A model generated the notes under the pieces. The model saw only the letters and a program-made list of their open reading frames with translations, searched no databases and was not told the DNA's origin. Shown here piece by piece: positions 31,864 to 41,550 of a DNA stretch of 64,000 nucleotides (position 1 is its first letter; each line of letters starts with the position of its first letter). The stretch is taken from contig NW_027196926.1 in NCBI RefSeq assembly GCF_038502225.1, forward strand, positions 1 to 64,000, written 5' to 3'. Source of the DNA: Cherax quadricarinatus (Eukaryota; Arthropoda; Malacostraca; Decapoda; Parastacidae). A program made the position numbers and the translations under genes.

Positions 31864-33955
31864 CACACCGGCCGATTCCCACCAAGGCAGGGTGGCCCGA
31901 AAAAGAAAAACTTTCACCATCATTCACTCCATCACTGTCTTGCCAGAAGGGTGCTTTACACTACAGTTTTTAAACTGCAACATTAACACCCCTCCTTCAG
32001 AGTGCAGGCACTGTACTTCCCATCTCCAGGACTCAAGTCCGGCCTGCCGGTTTCCCTGAATCCCTTCATAAATGTTACTTTGCTCACACTCCAACAGCAC
32101 GTCAAGTATTAAAAACCATTTGTCTCCATTCACTCCTATCAAACACGCTCACGCATGCCTGCTGGAAGTCCAAGCCCCTCGCACACAAAACCTCCTTTAC
32201 CCCCTCCCTCCAACCCTTCCTAGGCCGACCCCTACCCCGCCTTCCTTCCACTACAGACTGATACACTCTTGAAGTCATTCTGTTTCGCTCCATTCTCTCT
32301 ACATGTCCGAACCACCTCAACAACCCTTCCTCAGCCCTCTGGACAACAGTTTTGGTAATCCCGCACCTCCTCCTAACTTCCAAACTACGAATTCTCTGCA
32401 TTATATTCACACCACACATTGCCCTCAGACATGACATCTCCACTGCCTCCAGCCTTCTCCTCGCTGCAACATTCATCACCCACGCTTCACACCCATATAA
32501 GAGTGTTGGTAAAACTATACTCTCATACATTCCCCTCTTTGCCTCCAAGGACAAAGTTCTTTGTCTCCACAGACTCCTAAGTGCACCACTCACTCTTTTT
32601 CCCTCATCAATTCTATGATTCACCTCATCTTTCATAGACCCATCCGCTGACACGTCCACTCCCAAATATCTGAATACGTTCACCTCCTCCATACTCTCTC
32701 CCTCCAATCTGATATTCAATCTTTCATCACCTAATCTTTTTGTTATCCTCATAACCTTACTCTTTCCTGTATTCACCTTTAATTTTCTTCTTTTGCACAC
32801 CCTACCAAATTCATCCACCAATCTCTGCAACTTCTCTTCAGAATCTCCCAAGAGCACAGTGTCATCAGCAAAGAGCAGCTGTGACAACTCCCACTTTGTG
32901 TGTGATTCTTTATCTTTTAACTCCACGCCTCTTGCCAAGACCCTCGCATTTACTTCTCTTACAACCCCATCTATAAATATATTAAACAACCAAGGTGACA
33001 TCACACATCCTTGTCTAAGGCCTACTTTTACTGGGAAAAAATTTCCCTCTTTCCTACATACTCTAACTTGAGCCTCACTATCCTCGTAAAAACTCTTCAC
33101 TGCTTTCAGTAACCTACCTCCTACACCATACACTTGCAACATCTGCCACATTGCCCCCCTATCCACCCTGTCATACGCCTTTTCCAAATCCATAAATGCC
33201 ACAAAGACCTCTTTAGCCTTATCTAAATACTGTTCACTTATATGTTTCACTGTAAACACCTGGTCCACACACCCCCTACCTTTCCTAAAGCCTCCTTGTT
33301 CATCTGCTATCCTATTCTCCGTCTTACTCTTAATTCTTTCAATTATAACTCTACCATACACTTTACCAGGTACACTCAACAGACTTATCCCCCTATAATT
33401 TTTGCACTCTCTTTTATCCCCTTTGCCTTTATACAAAGGAACTATGCATGCTCTCTGCCAATCCCTAGGTACCTTACCCTCTTCCATACATTTATTAAAT
33501 AATTGCACCAACCACTCCAAAACTATATCCCCACCTGCTTTTAACATTTCTATCTTTATCCCATCAATCCCGGCTGCCTTACCCCCTTTCATTTTACCTA
33601 CTGCCTCACGAACTTCCCCCACACTCACAACTGGCTCTTCCTCACTCCTACAAGATGTTATTCCTCCTTGCCCTATACACGAAATCACAGCTTCCCTATC
33701 TTCATCAACATTTAACAATTCCTCAAAATATTCCTTCCATCTTCCCAATACCTCTAACTCTCCATTTAATAACTCTCCTCTCCTATTTTTAACTGACAAA
33801 TCCATTTGTTCTCTAGGCTTTCTTAACTTGTTAATCTCACTCCAAAACTTTTTCTTATTTTCAACAAAATTTGTTGATAACATCTCACCCACTCTCTCAT
33901 TTGCTCTCTTTTTACATTGCTTCACCACTCTCTTAACTTCTCTCTTTTTCTCTTT
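31816..33955 (-). mobile_element. RTE-like retrotransposon, copy E, with exact target duplication
   Basis: A 5'-truncated minus-strand insertion with a 48 nt poly(T) (the poly(A) tail) at 31816-31863. It is flanked by the 8 bp duplication TTTTCTTG (31808-31815 and 33956-33963) and interrupts the Penelope-type tail (tctgttttcttg|ttatg-ccaagaatctg). This is the clearest target-primed reverse transcription insertion in the window. Confidence 0.93.
32102..33955 (-). CDS. RTE polyprotein, 5'-truncated but open
   Basis: About 617 codons of RTE coding, from KKREVKRVVKQCKKRANERV in the linker after the endonuclease through the RT (FMDLEKAYDR, GLRQGCVMSP, FADD) to the normal C-terminus (EWRQMVFNT). 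No stop or frameshift. The endonuclease and its start are lost by 5' truncation, so the copy is dead on arrival. It is almost identical to copy B. Confidence 0.9.
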   Translation of the reverse strand, partial: KEKKREVKRVVKQCKKRANERVGEMLSTNFVENKKKFWSEINKLRKPREQMDLSVKNRRGELLNGELEVLGRWKEYFEELLNVDEDREAVISCIGQGGITSCRSEEEPVVSVGEVREAVGKMKGGKAAGIDGIKIEMLKAGGDIVLEWLVQLFNKCMEEGKVPRDWQRACIVPLYKGKGDKRECKNYRGISLLSVPGKVYGRVIIERIKSKTENRIADEQGGFRKGRGCVDQVFTVKHISEQYLDKAKEVFVAFMDLEKAYDRVDRGAMWQMLQVYGVGGRLLKAVKSFYEDSEAQVRVCRKEGNFFPVKVGLRQGCVMSPWLFNIFIDGVVREVNARVLARGVELKDKESHTKWELSQLLFADDTVLLGDSEEKLQRLVDEFGRVCKRRKLKVNTGKSKVMRITKRLGDERLNIRLEGESMEEVNVFRYLGVDVSADGSMKDEVNHRIDEGKRVSGALRSLWRQRTLSLEAKRGMYESIVLPTLLYGCEAWVMNVAARRRLEAVEMSCLRAMCGVNIMQRIRSLEVRRRCGITKTVVQRAEEGLLRWFGHVERMERNRMTSRVYQSVVEGRRGRGRPRKGWREGVKEVLCARGLDFQQACVSVFDRSEWRQMVFNT

Positions 33956-34053
33956 TTTTCTTGTTATGCCCAAGAATCTGTATTGATAAAGCCACTGGAT
34001 GGCAAAACATCTACAATAAAGATAACCAGATGTTGCACAAGTGTCTTAACTTT

Positions 34054-34223
34054 ACACAAATAACCCGCACATAGAAGAGAGGAGCTTATGACGACGTTTC
34101 GGTCCGGCTTGGACCATTTACTTTGTAAATCATCCAAGTCGGACCGAAACGTCGTCGTAAGCTCCTCTCTTTTATGTGCGGGTTATTTATGTATCGTTCC
34201 AGTCACGGTATTGTGCCTTTTTT
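34054..34223. mobile_element. Penelope-type foldback insertion
   Basis: A 170 bp inverted repeat with arms acacaaataacccgcacata...gtccggcttggaccatttac and the reverse complement, ending in agtcacggtattgtgccttt plus T-run. It is flanked by the 12 bp duplication TGTCTTAACTTT (34042-34053 and 34224-34235) and sits inside the tail of another Penelope-like family. Same family as 15496-15680 and 58550-59375. Confidence 0.88.
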
Positions 34224-34279
34224 TGTCTTAACTTTCATCTTGTCGGTATTGTATACCTGTCTTGCACAGGAAGGGAAGT

Positions 34280-34902
34280 GTATTTGTAAACAAGTGTCTA
34301 ACAAAAAAGTGACAGAACCTTCTGTATAGCTTAAGAAAACTCAAACACGAACATTAGGTCAAGATTCATAAGTGTTGTATCCGAGGTGGCAAAATCATGG
34401 TTACAAAATCACCCACAGGTTGCATATATGAAATTAATGAACACAAATTAGTGATCTTCATTATACTCAAAGGTTTCACTGAGACCATATAGTCCACAGC
34501 TTATTCAGTAACTCTACAAACATCAGTGATAAATGTGAATTAGATCTTGCCACTGAATGTTACACCCTTTTGTTCATTTTAAGTAGACAATTTCTACTTG
34601 TTATTTTGGCAATGATATATTTTTAAATATTATTTTGGCTTTTTCACTCAATATATTCAGGAGTACCTAAAATGGACTTACTTCACTTTATAATATTATC
34701 TGGCTGTAAATTATTTAGCTTTGTACATAGGTGGTAGATTGTTTAATCATTCTAATGGTTGGTGCGACCTGGCTAAGCACCAGTAGGCGATTTGAGCTAC
34801 TCAACCCCTGCTCCGACCGAGTCAAGGTTGGCTGGTAAAGCCTCACCTTATTCAGTTCATACCTTCCACTGGACCAGGAAGGGTCTAAGGAAGTATCCAG
34901 CT
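34280..34902. other. Intronic sequence, nothing recognised
   Basis: AT-rich GPN2 intron sequence with no supported gene. The part 34738-34900 (ggttggtgcgacctggctaa, cgagtcaaggttggctggta) is more GC-rich and may be a repeat fragment, but I cannot identify it. Confidence 0.4.
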
Positions 34903-34906
34903 TTAA

Positions 34907-37900
34907 CCCCTTGACCGTTGAAACCCCATATCCTGAGGTGTCTTCTGGTGTTGAAAAATTTTTGAGAAAAAAAAAAAATTCCTATGAAATGATAGAGAAT
35001 CTTTTCCCGATGGTAATGACACCAAAAACATGAAATTTGAGGAAAAACTTATGGAATTACGCTCTTGTGAAGTTAGCTACCTCGGCGATATTTACGAATC
35101 GGCCCTATTCACGAATTGAGCCCTATTCTCAGCTAATTCCATTGTTCCAGTCGACCAAACTCATAGCTATTTCTTTAGAACTCCATTTGTTCTTTCGAGT
35201 GGGTACAAGAAACTGCTCATTTATCGACTTCAACTACCCAATAACGTGGTCAGAAATTTTCTATTTGGCCAATTTCATGCAAATTATAAAATTTGCTAAT
35301 TTCAAAACAGAGTCGAGAATGAACAACGCAGACATTCCTGGCTCTAAAATAACATTTTCTTTGTTCATCAGTCACGTTGGGTTTTTGATGTACTAGTACA
35401 CATAAATTCTACCGCCGTCAAATCTCGCGGGAAAAGGCTGGTAGGCCTAGATGTGAGAGAATGGGTCTGTGTGGTGGGTGTGCATTTTAGAAAAAAAAAT
35501 CTGGGACCCAGTGGTGCATTGTGGGAATGCCATCTTAGTAAACAATGTCCACCATGCCTCGCGGTAATAAGCTCCTCACTCCTCGGCGAATTGGGACACT
35601 TTTGTTCCCCAGTGACAGTTCTAATACAGATGGAAGTGCCAGTGAAGATGAGTTTCAAGGTTTTGATGAGGTTACAACTGAAACTAATGACCATAATATC
35701 GGTAATAGTGAGGAAAACCCAGACGACCATCAGCCTTCCACTTCTGGTGCTGGACTGTCTTGTTCACATTCAGTTGTACCAGAATCAAAGAGGAAACTCC
35801 TATTTTCCCAAATCCCAGACTCAGATGTGAGCATTTGTGATGATAGTGATAGTGATTATGAACTACAAGCTCTTCAAACTAGTTCCAATAGTGATAGTGA
35901 AGTGCAATATTCCCCAGTGAAGCATCAGTATATACGACGATATATGCGCTCTGGTAGTGTGCCATATGCTATTCCAAGGGGAAGGAGTACATCTCGGAGT
36001 ACATCCCGTGGCTGTACAACAGGAACAAACAGTGAAAATGACGATGATACTGTTGCAATTGGGAGGGAAAATGTGCATGGTGGTGGTGGTGGTGCCAGCC
36101 ATGAGGCACCAGCAGTGGGCCATGCTGCCACCCATGCTGCCACCCACACCGCTGCCTCAGCTGATCTACAACAAAGGCCACCATCCCCCACCCACCCACC
36201 ACACCAGCCTCCACAACCATAACCTCCACAACCACAACCACCTGTCATTGTCCAGTACCCACCAGCAGACCGCACCTGGGATTGGCAGGAAGCTGTCAAT
36301 TTTGTTCCAAATCCCCACCAGTTTGATGACAGCCAAAGTGGAATACGGCCATCTTGTACACTGGGGAACAATGCCACTGAACTGGAATGTTTCGAGTTAT
36401 TCTTTGATGAACTCCTGATGGAAATTATTGTCAGGGAAAGCAACAGATACTACGAGTACACCATGGCAAACATAATACTTTCACCAAAATCACCTCTACA
36501 CCAGTGGAAGGAGACAACTGTGGCTGAGACGTATCTTTTCTTTGCCACAATAATGCTTATGCCACATGTGTATAAACACAAAGTGAAATCATACTGGTCA
36601 ACAGACTGCCTGATTGCAACCCCAGGTTTCAGTGATATAATGCCAGTGAATCGATTTGTGCTAATGTTACGTATGCTTTACTTCTCAGACAAAACCAGGC
36701 CTGACAGAAACGACAGGTTATATAAGATTAGGAATGTGTTTGTGTATCTGAAAGAGAAATTCAGTACGTATTTTTATCCCTTCAGGAAGCTTGTAATTGA
36801 CGAGTCTTTGATTCTGTTCAAAGGAAGACTCTCTTTCAAGCAGTACATACCAAGCAAGAGGAAACGCTTTGGTATAAAGTTGTTTGTGCTTTGTGATTGT
36901 TACAGTGGTCTGGTATTGGATATTATTGTGTACACTGGAAGTTATACATTGCAAAATACCAGGAAGTTATTGGGCATCTCTGGTGATGTGGTTAGAACAA
37001 TGATAGAACCATACCTTGGTAAGGGGCATATATTATATACAGATAACTGGTACACAAGCCCCTCACTCAGTGATTTTTTGCGAGTGAACATGACAGATGT
37101 GTGTGGCACAGTGCGTGCAAATCGGAAACATATGCCCAGGTTTGACGCTGGCACTCGTAGAGGTGAGGTGCAGGCGTTTGCTGCCAATGACATCATGGCA
37201 TTTCGGTGGCATGACAAACGAGATGTCACACTGTTGTCATCAGTTCACCCTAATGAAATGGCAGACAGTGGCAGGCAGCATAGAGAGAGCAATGAACCCA
37301 TTCTAAAACCTGCAGCTGTGATTGATTACACCTTCAATATGCGTTCAGTGGACAAATGTGACATGCAGATTGGGTTTGCTGATTGTGTTCGCAAGAGTTA
37401 TAAGTGGTACATAAAACTCTTTTTCCATCTTCTGGACATTTCCATGCTCAATGCTTATAATATGTATAAGATGAGGACCAGAAACAAACCACCATATGGC
37501 GAATTCTGTTTGTCTGTCATCAGACAAATAGTATTCAAGTACCAAGGAAGAACACCTGCAATAGACCGCCCACCAAATTATCAACAACTACCTTCTCATC
37601 TGAAGCATGGTGATCACTTCCTGGTAAAACTGCCTGCTACTGCTTTCAAGAAAAAGGCTCAGAAGAGGTGTTATGTCTGTGCACATACAAAAAAACGCCC
37701 ACAACAACGCAGAGACACTCGTTTTATGTGTGAGGAGTGTAAAACACCACTGTGCATGACACCATGTTTCAAAGACTTCCACAGGCTGCAGAACTTCTAG
37801 AAACATTCCCTGTGACTGTATATGTGTATATAAAATATAGAAAAATAGTAATAAACAACATTTCATATCGTTTGTTTGTGTAAATATTTTCGATAAACAA

Positions 37901-38208
37901 AATAATGACAACAGTGTTTACGCCCTTATTGTGTAGTATTGAAAAAGAAATAACTTACAAAATACTGATCATATTGGTCTCAGAGGCCATAAAAAAGTAA
38001 ATAGAAAAATACCGGGTGACGGCAGTCGGCGATGTTACCAGATGTTGTTCAATTTTGGCAAACTTTACGCCTCCATATCTCGGTAAGTATTGATGGTAAA
38101 AATTTTTTTGTTTAGCCTATAATGTTTAGAAAAAAAAAAAACTTTTTTCATTAGAAATTTGGCCGACCCTGAAACGAGTTTCGGAAGGGCCTGTCGACCC
38201 TCAATGGG
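34907..38208 (+). mobile_element. piggyBac-family transposon with hybrid 5' end
   Basis: Flanked by TTAA at 34903-34906 and 38209-38212. The right end, read inward, is cccattgagggtcgacaggc. The left end, ccccttgaccgttgaaaccc, resembles the same type of end rather than the opposite one. Bases 34907 to about 35375 match the first half of a MITE such as 40560-41040. From about 35381 the true 5' region of the element begins with only the inner palindrome (tgtactagtaca, 35389-35400). The outermost ~40 bp of its own 5' end seem to be missing. It carries a nearly intact transposase gene. Confidence 0.85.
35545..37800 (+). pseudogene. piggyBac transposase with one stop codon
   Basis: One frame of about 750 codons broken only by TAA at 36220-36222 in a Pro/Gln-rich linker. 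It would excise and insert DNA at TTAA. The N-terminus is acidic and Ser-rich (SDSSNTDGSASEDEF). The DDE_Tnp_1_7 domain begins near residue 275. The catalytic Asp residues are in LVIDESLI (about 419), LYTDNWYTSP (about 500) and MRSVDKCDMQ (about 603). A C-terminal cysteine-rich zinc domain follows (CYVCAHTKK ... MCEECKTPLC ... CFKDFH). Closest by eye to PGBD4-like proteins. The downstream part, from ATG 36418, is open for 460 codons. Confidence 0.93.
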
Positions 38209-38434
38209 TTAATGCACAATTGCATAAAGTACTTAGAAAAATCTGCAAAAATGTGCCACATTAAAGATCCAAACAGTTCCAAAAGCAAAGAAGTGGTACG
38301 TAGATACGATTTTTATTTTTGATCCCTGCAGCCAACAGCTGTGTATAAATTTGAATGCACTTTTCTTCAGCGAAAGCCAGATATACAAAAGTTGAGAAAG
38401 TGCTAGATGAGCACCCTTCGGTTATATATATTAA

Positions 38435-39760
38435 CCGTTTGAGGGTCGACAGGCCCTCTCCGAAACTCGTTCTCAGGGTCGGCCAAATTTAAAAAAAAAA
38501 AAAAATTATTTTCTCTTATGAAAAGATAGAGAATCTTTTCCCGATCATAAAGACACCAAAAGTTTGAAATTTGATAGAAAACTTACGGAATTATGCTCTC
38601 GCAAAGTTAGCGGTCTCGGCGATGTTTACGCATCGGCGATTTTGCCCACTTTGAGCCCCATTTTCGGCCAATTTCACTGTACTAGTCGACAAAAAACATG
38701 AATATTTCGCTAGAACTCCATTTTTTCTATCGAATGGATGCAAGAAACCACTCATTTATGAAATTCAACTATCCAGTACAGTGGTCAGAATTTAGCAATT
38801 TTGCCAATTTCACACAAATTTCAAAAGATGCCAATTTCGGAATAGGGTCCAGAATAAACAAGAAAGACATTCCTGGCACTAAAATGACATTTCCTCTAGT
38901 CATTAGTCATGTCTCAAGTCCCCTCTTATATTCTTTTGCTTTCCACTTTGAATTTTTATTTTCACAAAAAATATAAGATTTACTGTTATGCAGACTACTG
39001 CATTAATGTAAAAAATGGTATAAATATTATTGGTGCACTTGTGAAAGAATATTAGACTCACCAGTTGACGTGTATTGCATGTTTGGCACGATTTGTTTAC
39101 TTTTGAAGTTTGGTAAAAATCGAACATTTCTGCTACTTTGAGCTCAATTTCAAGGCACCTTTCTTTGTAAAACCAGTCAAAATCATCTCAATTTCTGTAA
39201 TATGTCGTCCATTCTATAAAATGAGACCAAGAAAACTAGAATACACCAATAAATACCATACGAAAATACACTGCAAAGTCGCTGATTTATTAAAAAAAAT
39301 ATGGATTCCACAACTGGCATAGGCTTCTCAGGGTTAGCCCCAAACCCTTCAAAATCTTTCTTAATTTCCATACTAATTCTCACCCTTTTTACCACAGGGT
39401 TGGCACTAGAAGCTTTCTTGGGGCCCATGGTCACTTATTTTCCAGAAACACCACCGAAAACACTGTAATAATACGAAATATTCCGAGTGTATGCTTGGAT
39501 GTTAGCGCGGAGACTGCCTGGTAAACAATGGTACGGGCGGCACATGTGAGGCTGGGTGAGGGCGCACATTGGACGCGTCTCAGACGAAAATCGGTGAGCG
39601 GGTTTTTAATCGGTATGCGCGGCAAAAATTTTGCGATTAAAGTAAGCGGTATGCGGAAAAATCGCTATGTGATGCCATCGTTATGCGGGGGTCCACTGTA
39701 CTAGTACGTCAAAAACCCCTACGCGTAAGACGTACTAGTACGACGAAAACCCTCAAAGGG
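38435..39760 (+). mobile_element. piggyBac-type MITE with Tigger fragment inside
   Basis: TTAA at 38431-38434 and 39761-39764. The left end ccgtttgagggtcgacaggc is the mirror of the piggyBac 3' end at 38208. The right end holds the palindrome cgtactagtacg near 39730, with the inner palindrome split at its TA by the Tigger-derived fragment ending at 39698. The part next to the Tigger fragment's inner side (about 39290) is also deleted. Confidence 0.85.
39310..39698 (-). mobile_element. Truncated copy of the deleted Tigger derivative
   Basis: Minus-strand 5' end of the same derivative as 151-1126. The terminal repeat gggggtccactg ends at 39698 beside TA. The coding part (MTMGPKKASSANPVVKRVRI) joins directly to DFEGFGANPEKPMP at the same position as at 403-849, then stops near 39310. 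The other end is lost. Confidence 0.85.
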
Positions 39761-40124
39761 TTAATAAATTAAACAAACTAAGAAAATTTCTTTACCTCTA
39801 TGAGTGATGACCCCTAGATGTGATAATCTCATTCATTTGTTACAAGAAGCACTATAACCCTGGGACCAGCTGGCTGTGCTTGTAACACTGAAGCACCTAG
39901 TTTATTATGCACTCCATATCCAGCTGTTGGCAATAATGCAGAAGCATGTGGATAAACAAATTGCCTAGAAACTAGGCCCCAAAAGAGTTAACAGGATTAC
40001 ACCTGGATTTAGATCTACAATTTACTTTACTGTTGCAAGCAAATTTTGGAAATTTGCTTAATAAGTCTGGTATTTTATTTTCATTAATAAGATATTTTCA
40101 TGTATAACATAGGTTTTTATACCG

Positions 40125-40330
40125 TCTATATTCTTCAATATGTGGACAGTAGAGCACATAGTGTTCTAGAAAGTGACTGTTGCTGGCCACATACTTTGCA
40201 TTTGGTTTGTTCATTATTTGTGTGTCTGCCTAACTTCCAGAGGTACTTGTAACCAAGCGTAAACCTTGCTGCTATAACATCAGTCAGTCTGCTCACATTG
40301 CAAGTAACTACATAAGTGTACTTATCTTCT
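40125..40330 (-). pseudogene. LINE C-terminal cysteine-rich fragment
   Basis: On the minus strand, RFTLGYKYLWKLGRHTNNEQ and TKCKVCGQQQSLSRTL resemble the C-terminal region with a CxxC motif found in some jockey-like non-LTR retrotransposon proteins (usually followed by H-L-CP). The rest of 39765-40555 shows nothing I can assign, apart from a piece (40331-40385) like an RTE 3' tail, caaactggctgtatcccacc. Confidence 0.55.
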
Positions 40331-41550
40331 TTCAACAAACTGGCTGTATCCCACCAAAGCAAGGTTGCCCAAAAATGAAAAACAAAGACGTACTTATCTA
40401 TGTTCATGTTATAGTGGATGATAGATATACTCAGGCTTCTAATTGTATTTCTAAACATTCATCTTCATTATTTCTCTCCTAATTATTATTACTATTGCTA
40501 GACGCAGACACACCGAAATTATATTCTACATTTGCCTTCAAGCAGATGTTTCATTTATTCCTATGACTGTTGAGACCCCAAATCCTGAAGTGTCTCTCTG
40601 TGTCGCAAAATATTAAAAAAAAAAGTTACTTTTTCTTATGAAATGATAGAGAGTCTTCTTCCGATGGTAATGACACCAAAAGTACAAAATTTAATGAAAA
40701 AGTTGCGGAATTACGCTCTCACAAAGTTAGCGATCTCACCGATGTATTCATCGGCGATTTCACCCAATTTGAGCCCTATTTTCAGGCAATTCCATTGTTC
40801 TGGTCGACCAAACTCATAGCTATTTCTTTAGAACTCCATTTGTTCTATCAATTGAGTACAAGAAACTGCCCATTTACCGGTTTCAACTACCCAATAAAGT
40901 GGTCAGAAATTGTCAATGTGACCAATTTCACACAAATTAAAAAAGATGCCAATTTCAAAATAGGGTCCATAATAAACAATACAGACATTCCTGGCACTAG
41001 AATAACATTTTCTCTGTTCATTAGTCATGTCTCCAGGCCCCACTTACTATCTGTTTTGAATTTTTATTCACATAAAAAATAGTAGACTTACTGTAATGCA
41101 GACTACTGCATTATTGCAATAATTGTATAAATAATGTCAACCCATTCATGACTGCGTATTAGACCGGCTAGTTGGACACGTATTGGACAGTGACGTCATT
41201 TGTTAAGTCTTGAACATCGGCAAAAATCAAACATTTCTTCTACTTTGAGCTGAGTTTCAAGACCATGTCAAAACGAATCAAAATCATTTCTATTTCTGAA
41301 ATATATCTTCCATTCTATCAAATGAGACCAAGAAAACAAAAATACAACCATAAATACTATAGGAAAATGCACCTCAGAGTCGGCGTTTTAATCCAAAAAC
41401 ACGGTCAGAGTTTTTTTTTCTCATGCACTGCGTGCTGCAGGATTTTTTTTATACTGTGCACACTGACTGCACAGACCCATTCTCTCACATGTGGGCCTAC
41501 CAGCTTTCTCCCATTTGATTTGAAGCCGGTAGAATTTTGGCATATTAATA

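Larger units (their letters stand above)
31153..34267. mobile_element. Composite Penelope-like insertion with nested elements
   Basis: Flanked by a 12 bp duplication AGGAAGGGAAGT (31141-31152 and 34268-34279). The left segment (about 31153-31573) is an inverted Penelope-type tail. The right segment repeats it in direct orientation (from about 31574, resuming at 33964 after a nested RTE). Both contain the ttaagacacttgtgcaacat and gttatctttattgtagaygt blocks. Nested inside are RTE copy E (31816-33955) and a foldback (34054-34223). No reverse transcriptase coding survives. Such inverted or pseudo-LTR layouts are known for Penelope-like elements. Confidence 0.8.

Noticed and set aside
35863..36443. 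Minus-strand and alternative-frame ORFs over the piggyBac N-terminal region
   Set aside because: They are shadows of the repetitive Pro/His/Gln-rich linker of the transposase. The + frame fits the piggyBac domain order.
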